Source: Halalkalicoccus sp. CG83
GTDB taxonomy: Archaea; Halobacteriota; Halobacteria; Halobacteriales; Halalkalicoccaceae
DNA: 64,000 nt
Assembly (NCBI RefSeq): GCF_037081715.1
Contig: NZ_JAZDDH010000001.1
Coordinates: 620,001 to 684,000 of the forward strand
Direction of reading: 5' to 3'
Shown here piece after piece: positions 1 through 8,499 of this stretch. Positions within the stretch are counted from its first letter, which is position 1. Every line of letters begins with the position of its first letter. The position numbers and the translations under genes were made by a program. The notes below the pieces were generated by a model. It saw only the letters and a program-made list of their open reading frames with translations. It was not told where the DNA came from and searched no databases.

Positions 1-1
1 G

Positions 2-145
2 TCGACGCGCCCTGGCCGAGAGCCCGTTGATGGCGTCGCCGTCCGCGACCGAGCGGTCGAAGGATCGGAGCGACGCGTCCCCGAGGAACCACTCGACGCT
101 CCGGCGTCGATCCCGTACTCGTCGCTCGTGGAGTTCGTGACTTAG
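2..145 (+). CDS. possible C-terminal end of a gene entering from the left edge
   Basis: A frame open from the first bases ends at a TAG at 143-145 and would encode 47 residues ending in IPYSSLVEFVT. Codons are GC3-rich like the neighbouring genes, but other frames are also open in such GC-rich DNA, so this is weak. No family is recognised. The stretch from 146 to 405 shows no convincing gene; a 65-codon minus-strand frame (142-339) is there but has no promoter or ribosome site that I can see. Confidence 0.22.
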   Translation, partial: STRPGREPVDGVAVRDRAVEGSERRVPEEPLDAPASIPYSSLVEFVT

Positions 146-405
146 CGGGCGAAATGCGACGGCGGGACGTCTTCGAGCGGGCGCTCCACGTGATCGACGC
201 TGGCGTATCCGTCGCGTATTCGATCCACCGTGGCGACGAATCGATCTCCGCTAGTAGCCCGACTTCCGAACCGGCGAGGTCGGCCGCCGCCTCCGGAACG
301 AGGCGATCGATTCGAGCGTTTCCGTCGGCCTTTCGTCATCGATCCCGGGCTCGACGCTTCACACGTGTTTCGTAGACCGTTTCACCGAACGGCGAGAACG
401 GTACG

Positions 406-433
406 CCTAATATCGTGTATGTGTATGTACATA
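406..433 (+). promoter_or_regulatory. TATA box and palindromic operator of vapBC
   Basis: CCTAATATC at 406-414 is a TATA-like box 22 to 30 bases before the ATG at 436, so transcription should start at or just before that codon. Between the two lies the perfect 10-base palindrome TATGTACATA (424-433). Toxin-antitoxin operons of this type are normally repressed by the antitoxin at such dyads; that role here is inferred. The spacing favours the start at 436 over the in-frame ATG at 415. Confidence 0.5.
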
Positions 434-435
434 GT

Positions 436-696
436 ATGGGGACCAAAACGATCTCCCTCACCGAGGAAGCCTACGAACGGCTCAAGGCGGCCAAAAAAGA
501 GGGTGAGAGCTTCTCCGACGTCGTCAATCGGATCTCGCCCGGCGTCCGTCTCGAGGAGTACTGGGGTGTCCTCGACGACGACGCTGCCGACGAACTACGT
601 GAGACGGTCGCGGAAGGGAGAGATCGCCGAGGAGCCGTACGGTCGGAGCGCCGCGAGCGGATCACGAGCGAACTTTCCGACGACGCCGAGCAGTGA
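436..696 (+). CDS. vapB: VapB-type antitoxin
   Basis: Small acidic protein of 86 residues beginning MGTKTISLTEEAYERLKAAK, the N-terminal ribbon-helix-helix-like segment of haloarchaeal VapB antitoxins (DUF217/UPF0330 type), followed by a helical C-terminal part that in this family wraps the toxin. The stop overlaps the toxin start by four bases (GTGA), the usual translational coupling of vapBC. The antitoxin should neutralise the downstream PIN-domain RNase and repress the operon. An upstream in-frame ATG at 415 would add seven residues, but it lies inside the promoter region. The identity is supported mainly by the N-terminal pattern and the VapC partner. Confidence 0.85.
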   Translation: MGTKTISLTEEAYERLKAAKKEGESFSDVVNRISPGVRLEEYWGVLDDDAADELRETVAEGRDRRGAVRSERRERITSELSDDAEQ

Positions 697-1082
697 TCCT
701 CGATACGACGTTCGTCATCGACGTCCTGAACGGCGACCCCGGTGCCGAACGACGGCGGATCGAGCTCGACGAACGGGGAGACGCGGCGGTTTCGGCGGTC
801 TCCGTCTTCGAGTTAGTCGAAGGTGCGTATCTCTCGAACCGAACTGACGACGAGTTGGCGGCGATCCTCGAATTTCTCTCCCGTCTGCGCGTTCTGCCCG
901 TCGACGGGGAGATCGCGCTGTTAGCGGGTGAACTGAGCGCGGAATCGATCGGTCGCGGCGAGCGGGTCGAGGCCGAGGACGTGCTGATCGGGGCGACGGC
1001 AGCGAAGAACGACGAGTCGATCCTGACGCGCAACGTCGATCACTTCGACCGACTCGAGGACCTGACTATCGAAACGTACTGA
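693..1082 (+). CDS. vapC: VapC-type PIN-domain ribonuclease toxin
   Basis: 129-residue PIN-domain protein. The acidic active-site set expected of VapC is visible: Asp4 in MILDTTF, Glu40/Glu43 in VFELVEGAY, Asp96 in EAEDVLIGA and Asp116 in LTRNVDHF. These residues bind Mg2+/Mn2+ for cleavage of RNA; VapC enzymes often cut tRNA or rRNA, but the target is unknown here. It starts at a GTG overlapping the antitoxin stop, so the two are coupled. Length is typical for the family and the toxin looks intact. Confidence 0.9.
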   Translation: MILDTTFVIDVLNGDPGAERRRIELDERGDAAVSAVSVFELVEGAYLSNRTDDELAAILEFLSRLRVLPVDGEIALLAGELSAESIGRGERVEAEDVLIGATAAKNDESILTRNVDHFDRLEDLTIETY

Positions 1083-1227
1083 ACGGCACGCGCTCCCGAA
1101 GCTACCATCGGTACGTCTGATTACCGGCTCTTCGTCCGATGCACCGTGGATCGAGAACTCGTCGCTCGGGTGCGGTAAACGTCGTATCCAGGTTACATCC
1201 GGCCCGATTTACGGCATGACGTACGGA

Positions 1228-2451
1228 TCACGGATCCCATGACCGGGACTCCGGTAGCGCCTCCATCGCCAGCCAGACGTTCGTCAGCGGGTGGTAGCCG
1301 GGCTCGACCGCCACGCCGCGGTTCGGATCGTCCCGGTCGTGGTCGCGGGCGAGTCGTTCGTACCAGTTGCCGTACTTCGGGTTGATCAGGTGCTCACGGG
1401 CGTACGACCACAGCCGGTCGTACCACTCGATATACGCCTCGTCGTGTGCCGAGAGCAGCGCGCTCGCGCCGATCGCCTCCGCGTGGACCCAGCCGTACTT
1501 GTCGGCGACGACCGGCTCGCCGTCGTCAGTGACGGTGTAGTAGAAGCCGTCGTGCTCCTCGTCCCAGCCGCGCTCCACCGCGCTCTCGAACAGCTCCCGG
1601 GCGCGCTCGAGCAGCCACTCCCGCGGTCGGTGCTCGTGGAGGAGCAATAGCAGCTTCGCCCACTCGACGTGGTGGCCCGGCTGGTAGCCCCACGGTCGGA
1701 ACTGGTGGCGCGGGCTCTCACGATTGTACTCCAGATCGGGCTCCCACTCCTCGGTGTAGTGTTCCCAGAGCAGACCGTCGGTCGCCCGGGTGACCTCGCG
1801 GGTGAACGTCTCGGCGACCGTGAACGCCCGGTCGAGATACTCCTCGCGATCGGTGGCCTCGTGGGCGGCGATCAGCGCCTCACAGGCGTGCATATTCGCG
1901 TTCTGGCCCCGGTAGGACGAGTGCTCGCTCCAGTCCGCGTTCGCCTCGTCGGCGTAGAGGCCGTGTTCGGGCTCGAAGAACCGCTCGTCCATCACCCCGT
2001 AGGCCCGCTCGAGCGTTCCGAGCCCGCCCCGGACGCCAGCCTGGTGGGCGCGCGCGCCCGCCAGCAGCACGAACGCGTGGCCGTAGCAGTGACGAGTGGC
2101 GTCGGCCGTCTCCCGGCCGTCGAGCAGCCAGTCGTAGCCCTCGTTCTCGGCGTCCCAGTGGGCGTTCGAGAGGAAGCTCAGTCCGTGTTCGGCCGCGAAC
2201 CGACACCAGTCGGGGCCGTCGGCGAGCACGCCGAGGCCGAAGTTCGCCACCCCGCGGGCCGTCGCGACGAGGTGTCTGGTTCGGGTGTCGTAGACGTGGC
2301 CGTCGCGCTCGTCGAGCTGTGCGACGTAACCGCCGACGTCCGTGTCGATACATCTCGGGTAGTAGAAGTTCAGGACGTCGCGGAACTGGTGGCGAAGCCC
2401 CGTCTCGGTTCGGTAGACGTTCACGGTGGTGGTGGGTATCGCGGGCGACAT
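1228..2451 (-). CDS. AGE-family (N-acylglucosamine 2-epimerase) sugar isomerase/epimerase
   Basis: 407-residue predicted (alpha/alpha)6-barrel enzyme of the AGE superfamily, which contains N-acylglucosamine 2-epimerase, cellobiose 2-epimerase and YihS aldose-ketose isomerase. Family landmarks include CYGHAFVLLAGARA, QNANMHACEALIAAHEA, QPGHHVEWAKLLLLL and KYGWVHAEAIGASAL, carrying the conserved histidines used in proton transfer. No signal peptide; it is cytoplasmic and probably acts on a free sugar such as mannose or glucose. The gene stands alone on the minus strand between vapBC and a small membrane peptide, so the substrate cannot be read from context. Confidence 0.85.
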   Translation of the reverse strand: MSPAIPTTTVNVYRTETGLRHQFRDVLNFYYPRCIDTDVGGYVAQLDERDGHVYDTRTRHLVATARGVANFGLGVLADGPDWCRFAAEHGLSFLSNAHWDAENEGYDWLLDGRETADATRHCYGHAFVLLAGARAHQAGVRGGLGTLERAYGVMDERFFEPEHGLYADEANADWSEHSSYRGQNANMHACEALIAAHEATDREEYLDRAFTVAETFTREVTRATDGLLWEHYTEEWEPDLEYNRESPRHQFRPWGYQPGHHVEWAKLLLLLHEHRPREWLLERARELFESAVERGWDEEHDGFYYTVTDDGEPVVADKYGWVHAEAIGASALLSAHDEAYIEWYDRLWSYAREHLINPKYGNWYERLARDHDRDDPNRGVAVEPGYHPLTNVWLAMEALPESRSWDP

Positions 2452-2770
2452 AGAGGTTCAGGTCCACGACCGACGGGCGGCGAGCTCCTCGACGGCGAGG
2501 TCGATACGGGATCGAGGACGCGGTCGTGATCCCCCTGATGGAGTTCGGACGTCCTGTAGACCCGCCTACGAAAACCCGTTGACGATCCAACCCGAGACGC
2601 TTCGGTCGAGCACCGTCTATCGACGATCGGGTGCCGACGACCGGGAGAGTGGACGAACTCCGATCGGGTCCGGTGTCCGGGTGTCTCTGACAGTACCCCT
2701 TTCGAAGCGCACGTTCTTCGGACGATCGACCTCGAGAGCGTCGACGCTCTCCGTCGACGGTCCGAGTTCT
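2452..2770. other. intergenic stretch, nothing recognised
   Basis: About 320 GC-rich bases between the AGE-family gene and the small membrane peptide. Several frames are open in both directions but none has a start signal or a recognisable protein. Confidence 0.4.
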
Positions 2771-2881
2771 TCACCAGAGTCGACTTCGTCGGAACCGTAG
2801 ATACTGCGCTGCGACCCACTCCGTGACCATCAGGCCGGCCACGAGGGGGAACAACAACGCCACCGTTCCTACGGGAACCAT
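2771..2881 (-). CDS. 36-residue single-pass membrane peptide with perfect Shine-Dalgarno
   Basis: A short minus-strand gene encodes [18 protein letters not shown], then a Trp/Tyr-containing segment and a basic tail ending FRRSRLW. The first 23 or so residues form one hydrophobic helix and the RFRRSR tail should stay in the cytoplasm. GGAGGTGA (complement of 2886-2893) sits four bases before the ATG, and CGCTTTTACTC (complement of 2915-2925) is a fitting TATA element. These signals, rather than homology, support the gene. Function unknown. It is divergent from NAD kinase, so the two share an upstream region of about 150 bases. Confidence 0.6.
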   Translation of the reverse strand: MVPVGTVALLFPLVAGLMVTEWVAAQYLRFRRSRLW

Positions 2882-3032
2882 CGATTCACCTCCGATGTCG
2901 GGTTCCGGGACGGCGAGTAAAAGCGTTCGGACACCCTCCGGTAACGGCCTCGGTCACCTCGAGACCCGTTTCGCTACTCGCCCGCCTTCCGTGGGGCGAG
3001 GCGTTTTTGAGGCGTGGGGGCGACCGTCCGGT

Positions 3033-3866
3033 ATGCAAGTCGGCATCGTCGCCCAGAAGGACAACGCCCGTGCGGCGAACCTGGCCGACGAGCTACGCGG
3101 AACGCTTCGAGACGAGGGAGTCGACGTCCTCGTCGACTGCGCGACCGCGAGCGAACTCCCGCTCGACGAGGGGAGCGGGGTCGATCCGACCGCGATGGCG
3201 GACTGCGATCTCGTCGTGAGCATCGGCGGCGACGGCACCTTTCTCTTCACCGCGCGGGGCGTCGGCTCGACGCCGATCCTCGGGGTCAACCTGGGCGAGG
3301 TCGGCTTTCTGAACGCCGTCTCGCCCGCCGACGCCGAGAGCGCGGTCCGCGAGGAGCTCGAACACGCCCGGCGAACCGGCAGCGTCCGCTCGCACCCGGT
3401 GCCCCGACTCGAGGCCCGTGGGGACGGCTGGACGCTCACGCCCGCGGTCAACGAGATCGTCGTCCAGGGACCACAGCGGGGTCACGGCCAGGGCTGTACG
3501 GTGGAGGTGCGCGTCGACGGCACGCTCTATACGGGCGGGCACGCCGACGGCGTCCTGGTCTCGACGCCGACCGGCAGCACGGCGTACAACCTGAGCGAGG
3601 GCGGGCCGCTGGTCCACCCCGCCGTCGACGGGCTGGTCGTCACCGAGATGTGTGCGACCGAGTCGATGCCCTCGATTGTCGTCGGGAGCGACCGGACGCT
3701 CTCGGTTCGGGTCGACGACGCGGCTCGGTGCTACGTCATCAGCGACGGCAAGGGAACGCGGACCGTCAAGCCGCCCACGCGGATCGAGATCGGCGTCGCG
3801 GACGAACCGGCCCGACTCGCCGGCCCGCCGGTCGACTTCTTCGAGGCGCTCGGCAAGCTCGACTGA
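3033..3866 (+). CDS. nadK: NAD kinase
   Basis: 277-residue NAD/NADH kinase making NADP(H) from NAD(H) with ATP or polyphosphate. Diagnostic motifs are [14 protein letters not shown] (nucleotide-binding GGDG loop with catalytic Asp), [16 protein letters not shown] and [12 protein letters not shown], in the usual order and spacing. The ATG at 3033 gives an N-terminus [11 protein letters not shown] matching the family's first beta strand; an in-frame upstream extension to 2823 is low-complexity and unlikely. Cytoplasmic. mptA follows on the same strand after 45 bases, so the two may be cotranscribed. Confidence 0.93.
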   Translation: MQVGIVAQKDNARAANLADELRGTLRDEGVDVLVDCATASELPLDEGSGVDPTAMADCDLVVSIGGDGTFLFTARGVGSTPILGVNLGEVGFLNAVSPADAESAVREELEHARRTGSVRSHPVPRLEARGDGWTLTPAVNEIVVQGPQRGHGQGCTVEVRVDGTLYTGGHADGVLVSTPTGSTAYNLSEGGPLVHPAVDGLVVTEMCATESMPSIVVGSDRTLSVRVDDAARCYVISDGKGTRTVKPPTRIEIGVADEPARLAGPPVDFFEALGKLD

Positions 3867-3911
3867 GGCGGAATGGAAAGCGTTGAACGGCTCCGAGCCC
3901 AACCACGGCCA

Positions 3912-4841
3912 ATGAGTAGGCAACTTCCGGACGTACAGGCGGATCGGCCCGACGTCACCGTGGGCCTGAATCAGGTCGGCGTCACCGGCGTCGAGAAGCT
4001 GGTCAAGATCGCCCGCGCCGACGACCGACCGATCGTGCTGATGGCCGATTTCTCGGTGTTCGTCGACCTCCCCGGTTGGCGCAAGGGCGCCGATATGAGC
4101 CGGAACATGGAGGTCATCAACGAGATCCTCGAGGAGGCCGTCGACCAGCCGACCTACCGCGTCGAGGACGTCTGCGGCGACGTCGCCGAGCGGCTGCTGG
4201 AGCGTCACGACTACACCACCCGCGCCGAGGTGGAGATGGAAGCGGAGTTCATGACCCGCGATCGGACGCCCGCGAGCGACCGCGAGACCCAGGGCACCGT
4301 CGACATCATCGCCGGCGCGACGGCGACCGGGGAGGGCACCCGCGAGAAGATCGGCACCCGCGTCACGGGGATGACGGTCTGTCCCTGCTCGCAGGGGATG
4401 TCGGCCGCCCGCGCCCGCGAGACGCTCGCGGATCTGGACGTTGACGAGGGGACGATCACCGAGTTCCTCGATCGCGTCCCCCAGCCGGGCCACTCCCAGC
4501 GCGGTCACGCCACCGTCACGATCGAGAGCGAGGGCGCCCCCGAGGTCGACCTGATCGAGCTGATCGACGTCGCCCGCGACTCGATGAGCGCGCGCATCTA
4601 CAACCTCGCGAAGCGACCCGACGAGGACCACATGACCTTCGAGGGTCACTCGGACGCGAAGTTCGTCGAGGACTGCGTCCGCGCGATGGCCGAGGGCGTC
4701 ATCGACCGCTTCCCCGACCTGCCCGACGACGCGGTCGTGACGATGAAGCAGTCGAACGACGAGTCGATCCACCAGCACAACGCTCATGCGGAGCGGGCCG
4801 CCGAGCTCGGGACGATCCGCGAGGAGTTCAACGGCGAGTGA
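3912..4841 (+). CDS. mptA: GTP cyclohydrolase MptA (type IV / FolE2-like)
   Basis: 309-residue archaeal GTP cyclohydrolase, which converts GTP to 7,8-dihydroneopterin 2',3'-cyclic phosphate at the head of pterin synthesis (methanopterin or folate, and in haloarchaea also queuosine/archaeosine precursors). Family features are [16 protein letters not shown] at the N-terminus, [20 protein letters not shown] in the middle with the metal-site Cys, and [14 protein letters not shown] near the end. The ATG at 3912 is preferred over 3873 because family members begin just before the conserved core. It directly follows nadK. Confidence 0.92.
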   Translation: MSRQLPDVQADRPDVTVGLNQVGVTGVEKLVKIARADDRPIVLMADFSVFVDLPGWRKGADMSRNMEVINEILEEAVDQPTYRVEDVCGDVAERLLERHDYTTRAEVEMEAEFMTRDRTPASDRETQGTVDIIAGATATGEGTREKIGTRVTGMTVCPCSQGMSAARARETLADLDVDEGTITEFLDRVPQPGHSQRGHATVTIESEGAPEVDLIELIDVARDSMSARIYNLAKRPDEDHMTFEGHSDAKFVEDCVRAMAEGVIDRFPDLPDDAVVTMKQSNDESIHQHNAHAERAAELGTIREEFNGE

Positions 4842-4952
4842 GCGGCGACACACGGCGTCGCCGCTGGTAGACCCGACCCGCCGTGGGTCGACCTCGACGG
4901 GATGAAGAACGCCTTCGAGAGCCCGGCCACCGACTACCGCGGCGGCTCGCTG
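4842..4952 (+). other. open extension in the mptA frame past its stop
   Basis: After the mptA stop the same frame stays open for 36 codons, reading through PPWVDLDGMKNAFESPATD and ending GGSLER before TGA at 4950-4952. Codon use is typical of coding sequence here. I recognise no family. It could be the tail of a decayed neighbouring gene or chance in GC-rich DNA. Confidence 0.25.
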
Positions 4953-4981
4953 GAGCGGTGAGTTCCGCGGTCCCGCTTCCC

Positions 4982-5785
4982 TCAGAACGACAGCGGCTCC
5001 GCGTCCTCCCAGCGCGGACGAAACGCCTCGTGAACGTCGTCCACGAAGGCGTGGTCCTTCAGGTCGATGGCGGCGAACGCCTCGCCGGGACGGAGCGGGT
5101 TCGACACCTGCAGGACGATCTCGACGCCATCGATCAGGTTGAACGTCCCGTCGAGGTCCTCGGTGGTACGAACGGCGAACGAGGAGTGGTCCGAGAGCCG
5201 CGAGCGATAGCGCTCGCCGACGCTCTCGGGGAGCTCCGCGACCACCGTCGGAGTCATCAGGACCGAGACGTCGACGCCACGCTCGACGGCCGCCTCGAGG
5301 CGCTCGGTGACGGCGTCGCCGACGCGACCGAGGTCGAACTGCGGCGTGCGGTTGTCCGCGACGACCACGATCTCCTCGTCGGCCGCGGCGAGCCGTTCGA
5401 GCAGGAGGTCGATCGTCCCCTCCTCGCCGACCGCGGCGGTCCAGAACTCCTCCTCGACGGGGCCGGCCGAGCCGAGCTCCTCGGAGAGCGTGTCGACGAT
5501 CTCCTCGTAGCGCTCGACCGTCTCGCGAGCCTCGCGGCGCCTGTCCTCGAGCAGCCGGTCGAGTGCGGTCTCGGGCTCGACGGCGGCGTACTTCTTCGGT
5601 CGGCTCGCCGCCTGGCTGCGCACGAGGTCGTCCCCCTCGATGCTGCCGAGCACGTCGTAGATGCGTCCCATCGGAACGTCGCTCGCCCGAGACAACTCCT
5701 TCGCGGTTGTCGGGCCGGTTCGGAGAAGCGTGCGGTAGACTCGTGATTCGTACTCTGAGAGGCCGAGATCCCTGAGGTTCGCCAT
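4982..5785 (-). CDS. TrmB-family transcriptional regulator
   Basis: 267-residue regulator with an N-terminal winged helix (residues about 1-70: LGLSEYESRVYRTLL, TTAKELSRASDVPMGRIYDVL) followed by a short coiled coil and a C-terminal TrmB effector-binding region (HKD/phospholipase D-like fold, containing IDLLLERLAAADEEIVVVAD). TrmB proteins control sugar transport and central carbon genes in haloarchaea in response to sugars. The ATG at 5785 begins MANLRDLGLSEYE, where family members normally start; an upstream ATG at 5836 overlaps the preceding gene. It lies 47 bases downstream of, and on the same strand as, the DUF255 gene. Its regulon cannot be told from context. Confidence 0.88.
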   Translation of the reverse strand: MANLRDLGLSEYESRVYRTLLRTGPTTAKELSRASDVPMGRIYDVLGSIEGDDLVRSQAASRPKKYAAVEPETALDRLLEDRRREARETVERYEEIVDTLSEELGSAGPVEEEFWTAAVGEEGTIDLLLERLAAADEEIVVVADNRTPQFDLGRVGDAVTERLEAAVERGVDVSVLMTPTVVAELPESVGERYRSRLSDHSSFAVRTTEDLDGTFNLIDGVEIVLQVSNPLRPGEAFAAIDLKDHAFVDDVHEAFRPRWEDAEPLSF

Positions 5786-5832
5786 GTAACGTTCTGAGGA
5801 TTGACACGCATAAACGCACCGACCGTTGTCAC

Positions 5833-7452
5833 TCACCCCTCGGCGAAGAGCTGTGAGATCTGCCGTTCGAGCGCCGCCGGCGTTCTCGCCGTTCCCGACT
5901 CGCGCTCGCCGACGCGAGCGAGCGCGACGCCGTCGAGCTCCGGGGCCTCGGGAACGACGACGGCCTCGTGGTCCGCGATGCGTAGCGCCGCCCGGTGGAG
6001 GTCCGAGCCGGCGGGCGTGCCGACCCGAACGACGAGGTGGTCGTTGAGACGCGAGGCGACCGTTCCATAACTAGCTACCTCGGCGCCGAACCGCCCGCTC
6101 GCGGCCGCGAACGCCGAGACGGCACCGCGAGCGTGCTCGCGGTAGCGGGGTTCGTCCGCGAGCACCGCGAGGTCGATCAATGCGTCGGCGAGTTCGATCG
6201 TGGTGTCGAGCGGGTAGAGCGGCCGCGAGCAGAGGCCGGGGCCCGACGCCGGACCGTCGTGAAACGCCGTCCCGTCGTGGAGCGTCTCGATCGTGTGGTC
6301 GGCGACCGCGCGCGCGGTCGTGAGCGCCTCCTCGTCGCCCAGCACCTCGCGTGCGGTCGTCAGCGCCTCGATCGTCCGGGCCTGATCGGCGAGCACGTCC
6401 CGTTCGCCGCCGTCGTAGTGGGCGACGCTCCCGTCCTCGATCAGCGCCGAGAGTCCCTCGAGGGCGCGTTCGGCGAACCGCCGGGCGGTCTCGTCGTCGG
6501 TGTAGGCGTGATACGTGAGCAGCGCGTCGATCGCCATCGCGTTTCGGTCGGCGAGCACGAGGTCGTCGACCGGCGGGGCCGACCCCTCGCGCGTGCCGGG
6601 CGAGCCGTACGAGTCCCCGGCTCCCGGTGCCTGGCTCGCGGCGAAGGCGTCGCCGGTCCAGAGCGTCGTCGTGAGGTAGCCGACGGTCCGGGCCGCGGGT
6701 TCTCGGTAGTACTCCTCGCCGGTCGCGAGGTAGGCGTTGGCGAACGTCCGACACAGCGCGGCGTTGGTGTCGAGCAGCTTCTCGCGGGCGACGTCGCTCC
6801 AGTCGCGGCCCGCGGCGTACCGGAAGAACCCTCCATCGTAGTCGTCGAAGAGATGTCTGCGGATCGCGTCGAGCGTCCGGGTGGCCTGCTCGCGCTCGCG
6901 TTTGAGCGCGAACTCGACGGTTCGGGGAAGCGGGAACTTCGGGTCGTCGCCCCAGCCGCCGTGTTCGGCGTCGAACGACTCCTCGAGCCGGCCGACCAGC
7001 CGGCCCTCGACGTCGGGACGGAGCTCGCCGGCCGGCGGCGTCCCGTCGCGAAGCGCCCGGGGGACGCGGCCGGCCTCCTCTCCCCGGTCGGCCCACACCT
7101 CGAGGACGCGCTTGAGCACCTGGCGCATCCCCTCCGGACCGAGCGCGGTCGCGCCGGTGAGGATCCGGCCGTCGGGCGTACAGAACACCGTCGAGGGGAA
7201 CCCGCCCATGTTGTACCGATCGCGCACGCGCGGGTGTCGGTCGACGTCGACGCGGACGGGGACGAACCCGTCGTTGACGTTCGCGACGATCTGGGGGTTC
7301 GCGTACGTCTCCTCGTCCATCTCGTGGCAGTCCTCACACCACGTCGCCGACAGCGAGAGCAACACCGGTCGCCCGGCCTCGCTGGCGGCCGCGAACGCGG
7401 GTTCGCCCCACTCGCGCCAGTCGACCGGGCTCTCGGCGGCTGGATCGTCCAT
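5833..7452 (-). CDS. DUF255 thioredoxin-fold / six-hairpin glycosidase-like protein
   Basis: 539-residue member of the family typified by bacterial YyaL and human SPATA20. The N-terminal 120 residues are a DUF255 thioredoxin-like domain with ATWCEDCHEMDEETY (CxxC) and YNMGGFPSTVFCTPDG (cis-Pro loop). The remainder is alpha-helical and resembles the (alpha/alpha)6 barrel of AGE-type enzymes. The archaeal homologues I know are often near 700 residues, so this is a short version. The biochemical role of the family is not established; a redox-linked sugar or protein function is only inferred. It is divergent from fxsA, with 86 bases between. Confidence 0.87.
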   Translation of the reverse strand: MDDPAAESPVDWREWGEPAFAAASEAGRPVLLSLSATWCEDCHEMDEETYANPQIVANVNDGFVPVRVDVDRHPRVRDRYNMGGFPSTVFCTPDGRILTGATALGPEGMRQVLKRVLEVWADRGEEAGRVPRALRDGTPPAGELRPDVEGRLVGRLEESFDAEHGGWGDDPKFPLPRTVEFALKREREQATRTLDAIRRHLFDDYDGGFFRYAAGRDWSDVAREKLLDTNAALCRTFANAYLATGEEYYREPAARTVGYLTTTLWTGDAFAASQAPGAGDSYGSPGTREGSAPPVDDLVLADRNAMAIDALLTYHAYTDDETARRFAERALEGLSALIEDGSVAHYDGGERDVLADQARTIEALTTAREVLGDEEALTTARAVADHTIETLHDGTAFHDGPASGPGLCSRPLYPLDTTIELADALIDLAVLADEPRYREHARGAVSAFAAASGRFGAEVASYGTVASRLNDHLVVRVGTPAGSDLHRAALRIADHEAVVVPEAPELDGVALARVGERESGTARTPAALERQISQLFAEG

Positions 7453-7538
7453 GTGCCCGTTTGGGGGAGCGACCGGTTAAGCCCCACCGGTCGCGGTCAA
7501 GGTAAAGGGTTTTGAGCGCGGACCCAGTAGAAGCGGTC

Positions 7539-8039
7539 ATGTGGAAACGGCTGCTGGCGGTACTGCTGCTCGTTCCCCTGCTCGACGCGATCTTCCTGAT
7601 CGTCGTCGCCGACTGGCTGTCCTGGCCGGCGACGGTGCTTCTGGTCGTCTTGACCGCGCTGCTGGGGACGCTGTTCGTCCGGGCGGAGGGCCGCCACACG
7701 GTTCGGCGGTTCCAGGGGGCGATCGGCGAGGGCCGCCTGCCGGCCGACGAACTGCTCGACGGCGGCTTCCTGATCGCGGCGGGCGCGCTGTTGCTCACGC
7801 CGGGGCTGCTCACCGACGCGATCGGCTTCCTGTTCGTGTTGCCGCCGTCGCGCTACGTCTTCCGGGGCGTGCTCAAACGGTGGGTGATCACCCCTTACCT
7901 CGAGCGCAGGACCGACGGGTTCGTCAGCGGCGACGTCTATACGTTCGGCTTTCCCGACCCGAGCGAGAGCGACTCCGACGGCGGGGGGACCGTCGACCTC
8001 GGCTCCGACAGCTACGACGTCGACGACGGCCGGTCGTGA
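7539..8039 (+). CDS. FxsA-family membrane protein
   Basis: 166-residue protein of the FxsA/YtzA family. It has two N-terminal membrane segments (LLAVLLLVPLLDAIFLIVVA and the following TVLLVVLTALLGTLFV), the conserved GEGRLPADELLDGGFLIAAG region, a third segment LLLTPGLLTDAIGFLFVLPP, and an acidic cytoplasmic tail ending DSYDVDDGRS. In E. coli, FxsA overexpression relieves exclusion of phage T7 by the F plasmid; the normal cellular role is unknown. The ATG at 7539 places the first membrane segment at the N-terminus as in relatives. Confidence 0.88.
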   Translation: MWKRLLAVLLLVPLLDAIFLIVVADWLSWPATVLLVVLTALLGTLFVRAEGRHTVRRFQGAIGEGRLPADELLDGGFLIAAGALLLTPGLLTDAIGFLFVLPPSRYVFRGVLKRWVITPYLERRTDGFVSGDVYTFGFPDPSESDSDGGGTVDLGSDSYDVDDGRS

Positions 8040-8086
8040 GCGAAGAGAAACCCTTAAACGGCACACCGAAGAACGATTGAGTGCGG

Positions 8087-8160
8087 GGGCCGATAGCTCA
8101 GTCAGGTTGAGCGCTCGGCTGATAACCGGGAGGTCCGCGGTTCAAATCCGTGTCGGCCCA
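8087..8160 (+). tRNA. tRNA-Ile (GAU)
   Basis: A 74-base cloverleaf. The acceptor stem pairs GGGCCGA (8087-8093) with TCGGCCC (8153-8159), followed by discriminator A. The D arm is GCTC/GAGC, the anticodon stem CTCGG/CCGGG encloses CTGATAA with anticodon GAT, and the T arm CGCGG/CCGTG encloses TTCAAAT. No intron and no encoded CCA. The DNA just downstream (8161-8460) has lower coding quality, as often seen behind tRNA genes used as integration sites, but I found no second copy of the tRNA 3' end in this window. Confidence 0.96.
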
Positions 8161-8460
8161 TCCCGATACCTAGGCCGTTGGCCGAGAGGAATTCGGGATC
8201 ATACCTCCCCAGCCAACCAATCTCTGCGGTTTCACTGAACCCACCAGCGGCGCCTTCCGGAAGGCTCATTCTACCCGACTTCCGCGTAAGCGGCGTTCAA
8301 CGTCGGTCACTCGACGACCCTGTAGCGCTCGCCAGTAACGACGTTCGACGATTCGGAGTTCCTGATCTACACAACATTGGACAAAAATACGACGAACGTC
8401 CATAGTTAGCGAGAGCGAGTTCTACACTGTCCTAGTGATAATAGGATAACTAGCTCGTAT
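8161..8460. other. gene-poor stretch behind tRNA-Ile with a 14-base palindrome
   Basis: No convincing gene. GCCTTCCGGAAGGC (8252-8265) is a perfect palindrome. On the minus strand the region around it reads like a degraded coding tail (SLPEGAAGGFSETAEIGWG), possibly a mobile-element scar, but I cannot assign it. Confidence 0.35.
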
Positions 8461-8466
8461 CCACAA

Positions 8467-8476
8467 TACTTTTAAT
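8467..8476 (+). promoter_or_regulatory. TATA box of the CBS-domain gene
   Basis: TACTTTTAAT lies 24 to 33 bases before the ATG at 8500 in a locally AT-rich patch, the spacing expected for a leaderless or nearly leaderless haloarchaeal transcript. Confidence 0.55.
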
Positions 8477-8499
8477 ACGAATGAGAGAGAGTACCTACC

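Noticed and set aside
142-339. 65-codon minus-strand frame resembling a DUF3006-like start (VDRIRDGYASVDH)
   Set aside because: The similarity is limited to a few residues, the remainder of that domain is absent, and there is no promoter or ribosome site.
3093-5819. 908-codon minus-strand open frame over nadK and mptA
   Set aside because: Antisense to two clearly identified genes; composed of Arg/Gly/Asp-rich low-complexity residues, typical of GC-rich shadow frames.
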